Shown here: positions 9,476 to 17,120 of the stretch, piece after piece
Position numbering within the stretch: the first letter of the stretch is position 1
How the letters are laid out: each line of letters starts with the position of its first letter
Assembly (NCBI RefSeq): GCF_003663825.1
Contig: NZ_RCCC01000001.1
Span: 2,612,501 to 2,676,500 of the forward strand
Length of the DNA stretch: 64,000 nt
Direction: 5' to 3'
DNA from: Acidovorax sp. 106
Lineage (GTDB): Bacteria; Pseudomonadota; Gammaproteobacteria; Burkholderiales; Burkholderiaceae_C
The notes under the pieces: generated by a model
What the model was told of the DNA's origin: nothing
Databases searched by the model: none
The model's input: only the letters and a program-made list of their open reading frames with translations
Program-made: the position numbers and the translations under genes

Positions 9476-9523
9476 AGCCAAACAGCCAAACAGCCGAACA
9501 GCCGAACAGCCGAACAGCCGACA
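9476..9523. repeat. 8-bp tandem repeat, about six units
   Basis: Units read AGCCAAAC twice, AGCCGAAC three times, then AGCCGACA. Related motifs occur inverted near 9610-9635, so the tract is part of the inverted-repeat block. Unit length and absence of spacers exclude CRISPR. Confidence 0.85.
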
Positions 9524-9952
9524 TCCATTCGGGCCATCGCTGCGCTCGGCCCTGCCTGCGCAGCGCGTGGCGCTTGCGCCCGCGAGGTGGGGTCGAGCGT
9601 AGCGACGACCTGTGTGGCTGTTTGGCTGCTCGGTTGTCTACCCCCTGTGGCTGCGCTGCGGCGGGGCGGTTGCGGGGTGGCACGTGCGTCGGAGCGCGCG
9701 TGCTTCGTGAACTGACTCGCCGCGGCTGTCCGAACGGAGCGCTTCAGCGCGCAGTGAGTTTCGCGGCGCACCCCGCAACCGCCCCGACGCAGGTGTGCCC
9801 CTTCGCAAAGCGAAGGGGTCGCAGACTTGGGGTCGCCCTTTCTTTGGTGACTTTCTTTCGGCGAAGCGAAAGAAAGTTACTGCGCCGCCGGGCGCACTCC
9901 CCGGCTCCCGCCCTGCGCACAGGCATGCAGCCAAATCAACCCATAGGCCCCA

Positions 9953-9979
9953 GCTTCGACAGACTCAGCCCGAACGGGT
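9953..9979 (+). repeat. REP-like GCTTCGACA...CAGCCCGAACGG repeat, copy 2
   Basis: GCTTCGACAGACTCAGCCC followed by GAACGGGT. It is opposite in orientation to the copy at 9172 and forms the outer part of the composite inverted repeat. Confidence 0.75.
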
Positions 9980-9999
9980 TGGGAAACTGCATGCGGGAG

Positions 10000-10036
10000 C
10001 TATCAATTACATAGCAACCAGCGCTTTATAAATAGG
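10000..10036. repeat. Half copy of the AGCGCT palindrome, right flank of the composite inverted repeat
   Basis: GGGAGCTATCAATTACATAG, CAACCAGCGCTTTATAAAT. Read on the minus strand, it parallels the half copy at 9105-9140, so it forms the outermost mirror of the block. Confidence 0.5.
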
Positions 10037-10056
10037 GGCCTTCGACCTAAAAGGCA

Positions 10057-10734
10057 TCATTTCCCTTGGGCATTGCTTCGGGCGCTGCCGTGGGTGGCCA
10101 CACCACTGCGGCTTTTTCGGGTTTTGGGTGCGGGGGCTTCTGCGGGTGGGGCCAGGTGCTCGCGCAAGGTGGCCAGGATTTCGTCGGAAAGCGCGGGGTT
10201 GGCGGCCACGGTGGCGCGGGCCAGCACGAGGCCGCCGACCATGGTGGCCAGCATGTGCATCGCCTGGGTGCGGCTTTCGGGGCTGGGATCGCCCTGTTCC
10301 AGTCCTTCCACCAGCCGGGCAAAGCGTTCGATGTTGCGCTCGATGCCTTGGGTCAGCACCTCTGACAGCCCACCGCCAGCGCGCGCGGCGTCCACCGCCA
10401 GGGCGGCCACGGCGCAGCCTTCGCCGGGGTGGTCGCGGTGTTGGGGTGACAGGTAGTTGGCCACCTTGGCGGCCAGCCCGGTGGGCGCTGGATCGCCGGG
10501 GTCACACATTCCGTCCAGTGACGCGATGGACCATTCCAGCGCGCGGGCGCAGGCCTCTCGCACCAGGGCATCCTTGTTCTCAAAGTGGCGGTACAGGCCG
10601 CCGTGGGTCAGCCCGGCATCGCGGGTGATGTCGGCCACCCCCACGCCCTGCAGGCCACGCTCGCGGTACAGGCGGGCAGCGGCGTCCACGATGCCTTGGC
10701 GGTTTTCTGCAGACTGCGATTTCGTGACTTTCAT
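10057..10734 (-). CDS. TetR/AcrR family transcriptional regulator
   Basis: This is a DNA-binding repressor-type protein of 225 residues. The N-terminal helix-turn-helix is clear at roughly residues 12-58: RQGIVDAAARLYRERG, VADITRDAGLTHGGLYRHF and ENKDALVREA. The C-terminal ligand-binding half includes a cysteine-containing GEGCAVAALAVDAARAG, as in TetR_C domains of the YxaF/NemR-like group. The C-terminus is alanine/proline and lysine rich. It is divergent from the ketosynthase gene; the short intergenic region contains a perfect 12-base palindrome likely to be its operator. The inducer is unknown. Confidence 0.9.
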   Translation of the reverse strand: MKVTKSQSAENRQGIVDAAARLYRERGLQGVGVADITRDAGLTHGGLYRHFENKDALVREACARALEWSIASLDGMCDPGDPAPTGLAAKVANYLSPQHRDHPGEGCAVAALAVDAARAGGGLSEVLTQGIERNIERFARLVEGLEQGDPSPESRTQAMHMLATMVGGLVLARATVAANPALSDEILATLREHLAPPAEAPAPKTRKSRSGVATHGSARSNAQGK

Positions 10735-10755
10735 GGGGTCTTCTTTTGATTATGG

Positions 10756-10767
10756 TTTTGCGCAAAA
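10756..10767. promoter_or_regulatory. Candidate TetR operator
   Basis: The perfect palindrome TTTTGCGCAAAA lies between the divergent tetR-type and fabF-type genes, 22 bases upstream of the regulator start. Position and symmetry fit a TetR-family operator. Binding is inferred. Confidence 0.5.
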
Positions 10768-10844
10768 GACGCTGATCCACTTATGATGACGGACGCAATC
10801 ATAAAAGCATGGCTTCGCGCTGTGTTGAAAACCAAGGACTGGCA

Positions 10845-12143
10845 ATGGCGAATGTGGATGGCAAAGTGCAACGCGTGGTGATAACCGGCACGGGGTTGGT
10901 ATCGCCCCTGGGCTGCGGCGTGGAATTGGCCTGGCGGCGGCTGCTGCAGGGGGTGTCGGGCCTGCGCCGCTTGCCGGATGCGGTGGTGGAAGGCATGGCC
11001 GCCAAAGTGGCGGGCACCGTGCCCACGCTGGCCGAAGATTCCGAGGGTGGGTGGGACCCGGATACTGCGGCCACGCCCAAGGACCAGCGCAAGATGGACC
11101 GCTTCATTCCCTTTGCCCTAGGCGCGGCGCAGCAGGCCCTGGCCCAGGCGGGCTGGGCACCTGCGGATGCGCGGTCGCAAGCGCGCACCGCCACCGTGAT
11201 TGCCTCGGGCATCGGCGGCTTTGGCGCCATTGCCGAGGCCGTACGCACCACCGATGCGCGCGGGCCGCAGCGCCTGTCGCCGTTCACCGTGCCATCGTTT
11301 CTGGTCAATCTGGCGGCAGGCCATGTGTCCATTCGCCATGGTTTGAAAGGCCCCGTCGGTGCGCCGGTGACGGCCTGTGCCGCCAGCGTGCAGGCAATCG
11401 GCGACGCCGCGCGGATGATCCGCTGCGGCGAGGCCGATGTGGCGGTGTGCGGCGGCACCGAGGCCGCCATCGACCGCGTGAGCCTGGGCGGCTTTGCCGC
11501 AGCCAAGGCGCTGTCTACCGGCTTTGCAGACCACCCCGCGCAGGCCTCGCGCCCCTTTGATGCCGCGCGCGACGGCTTTGTGATGGGCGAGGGCGCCGGC
11601 ATGCTGGTGCTCGAATCACTGGACCACGCCCTGGCGCGCGGTGCCACGCCCCTGGCAGAGGTGGTGGGTTACGGCACCTCGGCCGACGCGCACCACATCA
11701 CCTCAGGGCCTGAAGACGGCGACGGTGCCCGCCGCAGCATGGAAATGGCCCTGGCTCAGGCGGGCCTGGAGGCCCGCGACGTGCAGCATTTGAACGCGCA
11801 CGCCACCTCCACCTATGTAGGCGACCGGGGCGAGCTGGCCGCTATTCGCCGCGTGTTTGGCACGGATAAGTCGGTGGCCATCGCCTCCACCAAATCGGCC
11901 ACGGGCCACTTGCTGGGCGCCGCAGGCGCTGTGGCCGCCATCTTCACCACGCTGGCCCTGCGCGACCAGGTGGTGCCCGGCACGCTGAACCTGGAGCAAC
12001 CCGACGAGCTGGCCGAAGGGCTGGACATGGTGGCCCTGCACCCCCGCAAAATGGCGCTGCAGCACGCCATGCTCAATGGCTTTGGGTTTGGCGGCGTGAA
12101 TGCGACGCTGGTGCTCAAGCGTTGGAGTGCTTCAGCCGCGTAG
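10845..12143 (+). CDS. fabF: Beta-ketoacyl-ACP synthase II (FabF family)
   Basis: This is a condensing enzyme of fatty acid synthesis that elongates acyl-ACP with malonyl-ACP. Length is about 432 residues from the ATG at 10845, which has AAGGA about 8 bases upstream; an in-frame ATG at 10809 would add 12 residues. The Cys-His-His triad is visible: TACAAS (Cys near 178), NAHATST (His near 318) and TGHLLGAAG (His near 353), with the FabF stretches VITGTGLVSPLG and GFGFGGVNATLVL. No acpP, fabD or fabG lies beside it. It is a stand-alone copy divergent from a TetR gene, so it may be an accessory, inducible ketosynthase rather than the housekeeping one. Confidence 0.88.
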   Translation: MANVDGKVQRVVITGTGLVSPLGCGVELAWRRLLQGVSGLRRLPDAVVEGMAAKVAGTVPTLAEDSEGGWDPDTAATPKDQRKMDRFIPFALGAAQQALAQAGWAPADARSQARTATVIASGIGGFGAIAEAVRTTDARGPQRLSPFTVPSFLVNLAAGHVSIRHGLKGPVGAPVTACAASVQAIGDAARMIRCGEADVAVCGGTEAAIDRVSLGGFAAAKALSTGFADHPAQASRPFDAARDGFVMGEGAGMLVLESLDHALARGATPLAEVVGYGTSADAHHITSGPEDGDGARRSMEMALAQAGLEARDVQHLNAHATSTYVGDRGELAAIRRVFGTDKSVAIASTKSATGHLLGAAGAVAAIFTTLALRDQVVPGTLNLEQPDELAEGLDMVALHPRKMALQHAMLNGFGFGGVNATLVLKRWSASAA

Positions 12144-12153
12144 GATCCCGTCT

Positions 12154-12999
12154 TCACGCGTAGCGCTTGGCCCGCAGGTTCTCTTTCATCTGCTGCAAGA
12201 TGGGCTGCAGCGACCCGCCAATGCGCAGCGCCACGCAGGTGGCCAGCACGTCGATGATGAGCAGGTGCATCAAGCGCGACACCATGGGGCTGTAGCGGTC
12301 GTAGCCCTCGGGGTGGTCGGCAGCCAGGTGGATGTGGCAGGTGCTGGCCAGGGGCGAGCCGCTGGCGGTGATGGCTATGGTTGTGGCGCCGTTCTTGCGC
12401 GCGATGTCGGCGGCGTCCATCAGGTCGCGGGTGCGGCCTGAGTTAGAGATGATCACGGCGCAGTCGCCCGGCCCCAGCAGCGTGGCGCTCATCACCTGCA
12501 TGTGGCCGTCGCTGGTGGCAATGGATGTGACGCCCAGGCGAAAGAACTTGTGCTGCGCGTCTTGCGCCACGATGCCCGAGTTGCCCACGCCGTAGAACTC
12601 GATGCGCTTGCCCTTCTTCCAGGTGTTGGAAATCGCCTCGGCGGCGCGCTCCAGCGCCACGGTGCTGGCGGCGTTGCGGTATTGCAAGAAGGCCGCAACG
12701 GCGTTGTCCACCACTTTGACCAGCACGTCGCCCGTCTTGTCGTCCACGTCCACGCTGCGGTGGATGAAGGGCACGCCCTCGCTCACGCTGCCTGCCAGCT
12801 TGAGCTTGAAGTCGGCCAGCCCGTCATACCCCATGCTGCGGCAAAAGCGCACCACGGTGGGCTTGCTCACATGGGCGCGTTCGGCCAGCTCGCGCACGGG
12901 CAGGCGGGCAAAGGCACGGGGGTCGGTCAGCACCAGCTTGGCCACCCGCTGCTCGGCGGGGGCCAGGGAACTCAGGGATGCGGTGATGCGTTCGAGCAT
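12154..12999 (-). CDS. hexR: MurR/RpiR family regulator, HexR-like
   Basis: This is a repressor of glucose and Entner-Doudoroff genes in proteobacteria, known to respond to 2-keto-3-deoxy-6-phosphogluconate. The 281-residue protein starts MLERITASLSSLAPAEQ, has the RpiR helix-turn-helix (VRELAERAHVSKPTVVRFCR, about residues 35-60, then GYDGLADFKLKLAGS), and a C-terminal SIS sugar-phosphate domain with YGVGNSGIVAQDAQHKF and IISNSGRTRDLMDAA. An upstream extension in the same frame is not family-like. It is divergent from tal. HexR-type boxes upstream of several sugar genes in this window support the assignment over other RpiR members. Confidence 0.9.
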   Translation of the reverse strand: MLERITASLSSLAPAEQRVAKLVLTDPRAFARLPVRELAERAHVSKPTVVRFCRSMGYDGLADFKLKLAGSVSEGVPFIHRSVDVDDKTGDVLVKVVDNAVAAFLQYRNAASTVALERAAEAISNTWKKGKRIEFYGVGNSGIVAQDAQHKFFRLGVTSIATSDGHMQVMSATLLGPGDCAVIISNSGRTRDLMDAADIARKNGATTIAITASGSPLASTCHIHLAADHPEGYDRYSPMVSRLMHLLIIDVLATCVALRIGGSLQPILQQMKENLRAKRYA

Positions 13000-13037
13000 G
13001 TCAGTTCCACAGAAAAACGAAAACGAGGTAACTGCAA

Positions 13038-13052
13038 TGTAACTCGGTTTCA
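13038..13052. promoter_or_regulatory. Candidate HexR box in the hexR-tal intergenic region
   Basis: TGTAACTCGGTTTCA has the form TGTAAY-NNN-RTTACA with one mismatch. It lies 39 bases before hexR and 119 bases before tal. A second GTAAC lies 11 bases upstream of the first. It may serve autoregulation and control of tal. Confidence 0.5.
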
Positions 13053-13170
13053 TCATTGAGGCCATCGCAGGAACAAGCCGTCTACACTTGCGGGCTGCGG
13101 TGGCCGCGCTTGCCTCTCAATCGGGTGGCGTGGCCTGCTTGTCCACTGTTCTCCCCCTGAGACTTACGCC

Positions 13171-14118
13171 ATGAATCAGCTCGACGCCCTCAAACAGTTC
13201 ACCACCGTGGTTGCCGATACCGGCGACTTCAAGCAGCTGGCGCAGTTTCGCCCGCAAGACGCCACGACCAACCCCTCGCTGATCCTCAAAGCGGTTCAAA
13301 AGCCCGAGTACGCACCGCTGCTGCAAGACACCGTGGCGAAGTTCAAGGGCCGCGCGATGGACGAAATCATCGACCGCCTGCTGGTGCGCTTTGGCTGCGA
13401 AATTCTCGCCACGGTGCCCGGCCGTGTATCGACCGAAGTGGATGCGCGCCTGAGCTTTGACACCAGCGCCACCGTCACCCGCGCCGAGCGCATCATCGAG
13501 CTGTACCAGGCCGAAGGCATCCACATCGACCGTGTGCTCATCAAGATCGCCGCGACCTGGGAAGGCATTCAGGCTGCCGAGCAGCTCGAGCGCAAGGGCA
13601 TCCATACCAACCTCACGCTGCTGTTCTCGTTCGCCCAGGCCGTGGCCTGCGGGCAAGCCAAGGTGCAGCTGATTTCGCCTTTTGTGGGCCGCATTTACGA
13701 CTGGTACAAGAAGCAGGCGGGCGCCAGCTGGGACGAGGCCGCGCGCGCCGGTGCCAACGACCCCGGCGTGCAGTCGGTCACGCAGATCTACAACCACTAC
13801 AAGCGCTTTGATATTGCCACCGAGGTCATGGGCGCGAGCTTTCGCAACGTGGGCCAGATCACTGCGCTGGCTGGCTGCGACCTGTTGACCATTGCGCCCG
13901 AGCTGCTGGCCCAACTGGCCGCCAGCGAAGCCCCGCTGCAGCGCGCCCTCAACGCTGACGAAGCCAAGTCGATGGAACTGCCTGCCGTGAACTACGACGA
14001 AGCCGGTTTCCGTTACGCCCTGAACGAAGACGCCATGGCCACCGAGAAGCTGGCCGAGGGCATTCGCGCGTTTGCGGTGGATGCGGTCAAGCTGGAAAAG
14101 CTCATCCTCGCGCTGTGA
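13171..14118 (+). CDS. tal: Transaldolase
   Basis: This is a cytosolic pentose-phosphate enzyme that transfers dihydroxyacetone units between sedoheptulose-7-phosphate and glyceraldehyde-3-phosphate. At 315 residues it is TalB type. Visible motifs are [11 protein letters not shown] near residue 31, the Schiff-base lysine in [11 protein letters not shown] (Lys125), [13 protein letters not shown] and [14 protein letters not shown]. It is divergent from hexR, which likely controls it together with the glucose genes downstream. Confidence 0.95.
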   Translation: MNQLDALKQFTTVVADTGDFKQLAQFRPQDATTNPSLILKAVQKPEYAPLLQDTVAKFKGRAMDEIIDRLLVRFGCEILATVPGRVSTEVDARLSFDTSATVTRAERIIELYQAEGIHIDRVLIKIAATWEGIQAAEQLERKGIHTNLTLLFSFAQAVACGQAKVQLISPFVGRIYDWYKKQAGASWDEAARAGANDPGVQSVTQIYNHYKRFDIATEVMGASFRNVGQITALAGCDLLTIAPELLAQLAASEAPLQRALNADEAKSMELPAVNYDEAGFRYALNEDAMATEKLAEGIRAFAVDAVKLEKLILAL

Positions 14119-14179
14119 TGGCGACCGCCCCTGCCGCCTGCGCGGTGGCAGGGCGTGCAGGGGGGCTGAGTATGTTTTA

Positions 14180-14232
14180 TGCCCCTAGCGCAATCAATAT
14201 AAGCGCTGGCAGCTATTAAATGCATAGCGCTT
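14180..14232. repeat. Dispersed AGCGCT palindromic repeat, copy 3
   Basis: CCCCTAGCGC, a short A/T-rich loop, AAGCGCTGGCAGCTATTAAA. The left arm is degenerate compared with copies 1 and 2. It lies between the convergent tal and oxidoreductase genes. Confidence 0.7.
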
Positions 14233-14287
14233 CTTGCGTCGCTCGGGGCCCGTGGGCTCCATCGGCTGGGCCCGGCGGACTCTCCCT

Positions 14288-15586
14288 TTAGCTCAACCGG
14301 ATGCCTGGATGGGGCCAGCTGTTGAGCCCTTCTGTGGCCCACAGTAGGCTGGTCTTGCCCAGGCCATGCAGTGCACGCTGGTAATTGCGGTACACCAGTT
14401 CGTGCCCCAGGCGTGCCACATGCCCGCCCAAAAACTGCCCCGCAAATGGACTGGCCTTGCCCACAGAACCATAGGCACCATATCGGCCCAGCGACACCAG
14501 GCTGCCCAGATCGCGGTAGCGAAAGGCGGGAATGGGCCGGCCCTGCAGCCAGCCGGGCAGGTGCTTGGCCAGGTGCGTAGCCTGCTGCACGGCCACCTGC
14601 GCGCTGGCGGGCAGCGGGCGGCTCTGGTCGGGCAACGTCAGCGTGCTGCAGTCACCCAGCGCAAAGACATGGTCGTCGTCCGTGCTTTGCAAGGCCGCAT
14701 TCACCACGACTTGGTGGCTGGCATTGGTCGGCAACCCGTCCAGGCGAGAGAGCACCTCAGGCGCCTTGATGCCCGCCGCCCACACCAGCATGTCGGCACT
14801 GTGCAGCGGTGTCTGCGCTGTGGTCAGGCCATCCGCGCTGGCTTGCAGCACCCGCGTGCCGGTGCGTATCTGAAATCCCAAACGGTCCAGCACCCGGTGG
14901 CTCGATTCTGAAACGCGCTCGGGAAATGCCGCCAGAATGCGCGGCGCGCTTTCGTACAGTGTCAGCTGCAAGCGCTCGCGCAGCGAGGGGTCGCCAAAGT
15001 GCGCGGCCAACTCCAGCAGGTGGCTCAACTCGGCGGCCAGCTCCACGCCCGTGGCCCCGGCACCCACAATGCCAATGGAGACGGATTCGTCCTGCAAAGC
15101 GCCTCGAAACAGTTGCCAGCGCAAGCGCTCATTGAACGATTCGGCCTGGGCCGGACTGTCAATGAAGTGGCAGTGCGCCTGCACGCCAGGCACGCCAAAG
15201 TCATTGGCACCGCTGCCCAGAGCCAGCACCAGCACGTCATAGGGCAGGCTGCGGGGACCGACCAGCGCGCTAGTGGCATCGGGCAGTGCGGCCAGACGCA
15301 CCTGGCGGGTTGCGCGGTCAATGCCGCACAACTCTCCCGGTTCGTACCCAAAGCCATGGGTGCGCGCTTGTGCCAGCAGGCTGACCTTGTGCTGGTGCAC
15401 ATCGCGGGTGCCGGCGGCAATGGTGTGGAGCATGGGCTTCCACAGGTGGGTGAGGCTGCGGTCCACCAACGTGATGCGGGCGTGCCCTGCCTTGCCCAGC
15501 TGCCGCCCCAGCCGCGTGGCCAGCAGCAGCCCGGCGGTGCCGCCGCCCACGATGACGATGCGGGGGCTGTGCGTGCGGGGTCTCAT
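14288..15586 (-). CDS. NAD(P)/FAD-dependent oxidoreductase, NDH-2 like
   Basis: This is a type II NADH:quinone-oxidoreductase-like flavoprotein of 432 residues, expected at the inner face of the cytoplasmic membrane. It has the FAD-binding IVIVGGGTAGLLLATRLG at residues 9-26, an NAD-binding VGAGATGVELAAEL near 177, DMLVWAAGIKAPE and the FAD-contacting ALGDC near 318. Its start overlaps the stop of the RND outer-membrane factor gene by four bases, so it is translationally coupled to the efflux operon. Non-coupled NADH oxidation is the likely role; a ferredoxin-reductase-like function is possible. Confidence 0.85.
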   Translation of the reverse strand: MRPRTHSPRIVIVGGGTAGLLLATRLGRQLGKAGHARITLVDRSLTHLWKPMLHTIAAGTRDVHQHKVSLLAQARTHGFGYEPGELCGIDRATRQVRLAALPDATSALVGPRSLPYDVLVLALGSGANDFGVPGVQAHCHFIDSPAQAESFNERLRWQLFRGALQDESVSIGIVGAGATGVELAAELSHLLELAAHFGDPSLRERLQLTLYESAPRILAAFPERVSESSHRVLDRLGFQIRTGTRVLQASADGLTTAQTPLHSADMLVWAAGIKAPEVLSRLDGLPTNASHQVVVNAALQSTDDDHVFALGDCSTLTLPDQSRPLPASAQVAVQQATHLAKHLPGWLQGRPIPAFRYRDLGSLVSLGRYGAYGSVGKASPFAGQFLGGHVARLGHELVYRNYQRALHGLGKTSLLWATEGLNSWPHPGIRLS

Positions 15587-17109
15587 GGGGTGGCCCTGGC
15601 AACGGGGGCGCCTGGTTCACTGGCGGTGTTCTGTGTGTCAGGTTGCCAGGCGGCCAGTGCCAGCTGCACCTGGGCATAGGCCTGCAGTGCATCGGCTTGC
15701 TGCGCGATGGCGCTGCGACGGGCCTGCAGCCACTGCGCCTGCTGTTGCAGGGCTTCGGTCGGTGGCTCCAGCCCGGCGTGGGCGCGGCTTTGGGCGTATT
15801 GCGCTGCGCTTGCCGCAGCAGCCTCGGCCTGCTGGGCCTGTTGCCAAGCGCTGTGCGCGGCACCCCAGTTACGCAATGCCGATTCGCTGTCGGCCAGCGC
15901 TTGCAGCACGGTGTGCTCGAACTGGTGCCAGGCGACCTCGTCACCGGCTTTGGCCGCTGCGGCGCGGGCGCGAATGCGCCCGGCGTCCAGCCAATCCCAT
16001 TGCAGTGAAGGGCCTGCGGCATAGCGCGCCGCGCTGGACTTTCCCAGGGCGCCAAAGGGCGCGTTCAGTCCGGCGGTGAGGTTCAGGCTCAGGCGGGGCA
16101 GGTGGGCGCGGTCGGCCAGCACCGTCTCGCCCAGGGCCGCGCGCAGTTGGGCGTCGGCGCGGGCCACATCGGGTCTGCGTGCCAGCAGGTCGCTGGGCTG
16201 CACGATGCCCGTCGCTGCCGGAACGGCAGGCAGGGCTGGCCCAGTTGCTGTGGTGTCTGGGGCCAGCAAGGCCTCCCATGCGGCATCTTGCACGCTGCCC
16301 TGCGTGGTGGGCGCGCGGCCCACCAGCACAGCCAAAGCGGCGCGGGTGCCGTGCAGGGCTGCTTGCGTCTGCGCCAGGGCCGCCTGCGATTGCGCCCACT
16401 GCCCTTGCGCTGCCCAGGTCTCGCGGGCATCGGCCAGGCCAGCACGTTCGCGCGCTTGCACCACGGTGTACCGCTGCCGCAGCGTGTCGCGCTCTTCCTG
16501 CCAGCGGGCCAGGTCGTGCTGGTACAGGCGCAGCAGCACGTAGTGGCGCACTACCTCGGCCTGCAGCAGGGCCTCGGCGCTGTGGGCTGTGGCCTCTGCA
16601 GCGTCGGCCTGCCGCTGGGCTACCGCGCTGGCCGTGCCCACGCGGCCAAACAGGTCAATCTCCCACGACACCATCTGTGCAATGGTGGCGAGGCGCTGCG
16701 ATGGGGGGCGGTCCAGCCCCTGGCGGTAGGGGTCTACCTCGGCCAGCGAGGGGCGCTGGGCCTGGGCCTGCGCGCTGAGGCTGCCTTGGGGCAGGGCATC
16801 GCGCTCGGCCAGGCCTGCCAGGGCGCGGGCTTGGCGCACCGCCGCCACGGCGGCCAGCCGGTCTTGGTTGTGCTGCATTGCGGTGCTCACCAGGGTGTTC
16901 AGCCGCTCATCTTGCAGCGCATGCCACCAGTGGCGGCTGGGGGTGCCGGTGCTCAGGCCCAGTTCGGTGGCTGCGGGCAGGGTGCTGCCGTGCCTTTGGC
17001 TGGCGGGTGCAATGGCACTGGTCGGCGCTACGCTGGCGCAGCCCGTCAAGGTGGCCGCCAGCAATGCGATCAGGGCGGCGTGGCGCATGGGTTGGAGGAT
17101 GGATGGCAT
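15583..17109 (-). CDS. RND efflux system outer-membrane factor (NodT/OprM family lipoprotein)
   Basis: This is the outer-membrane channel of a tripartite efflux pump, 508 residues, with a signal peptide and a lipobox LTGC (Cys24). The protein contains the two internally similar halves of the outer-membrane factor family, long helical stretches rich in Ala and Gln (for example VAAVRQARALAGLAERDALP), ISWEIDLFGRV-like MVSWEIDLFGRVGTASA and RRPDVARADAQLRAALGE. GGAGAACCCT precedes the ATG at 17109; the upstream in-frame extension overlaps the pump gene and is not signal-like. Its stop overlaps the start of the oxidoreductase gene. Confidence 0.9.
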   Translation of the reverse strand: MPSILQPMRHAALIALLAATLTGCASVAPTSAIAPASQRHGSTLPAATELGLSTGTPSRHWWHALQDERLNTLVSTAMQHNQDRLAAVAAVRQARALAGLAERDALPQGSLSAQAQAQRPSLAEVDPYRQGLDRPPSQRLATIAQMVSWEIDLFGRVGTASAVAQRQADAAEATAHSAEALLQAEVVRHYVLLRLYQHDLARWQEERDTLRQRYTVVQARERAGLADARETWAAQGQWAQSQAALAQTQAALHGTRAALAVLVGRAPTTQGSVQDAAWEALLAPDTTATGPALPAVPAATGIVQPSDLLARRPDVARADAQLRAALGETVLADRAHLPRLSLNLTAGLNAPFGALGKSSAARYAAGPSLQWDWLDAGRIRARAAAAKAGDEVAWHQFEHTVLQALADSESALRNWGAAHSAWQQAQQAEAAAASAAQYAQSRAHAGLEPPTEALQQQAQWLQARRSAIAQQADALQAYAQVQLALAAWQPDTQNTASEPGAPVARATP

Positions 17110-17120
17110 AGGGTTCTCCT

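Larger units (their letters stand above)
9163..9985. repeat. Composite gene-free inverted-repeat block
   Basis: About 200 bases at 9163-9360 reappear inverted at about 9788-9985. Shared landmarks in order from the outside are GTTCGGSCTGAG.TTGTCGAAG, GCATGCCTGTG, GGGCGGGAGCCGGGGAGTGC, GCGCAGTAACTTTCT, AAAGTCACCAAAGA and GGCGACCCCA. The centre (9361-9787) is GC-rich with local repeats. Short ORFs here run through the repeats in several frames and resemble no family, so no gene is called between 8982 and 10056. Confidence 0.8.

Noticed and set aside
9476..9523. Possible CRISPR-like array
   Set aside because: Units are 8 bp and contiguous with no spacers, and there are no cas genes nearby.
9201..10031. 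Several ORFs of 60-146 codons in the 9-10 kb region
   Set aside because: They run through inverted and tandem repeats in multiple frames, and lack family resemblance or ribosome sites.
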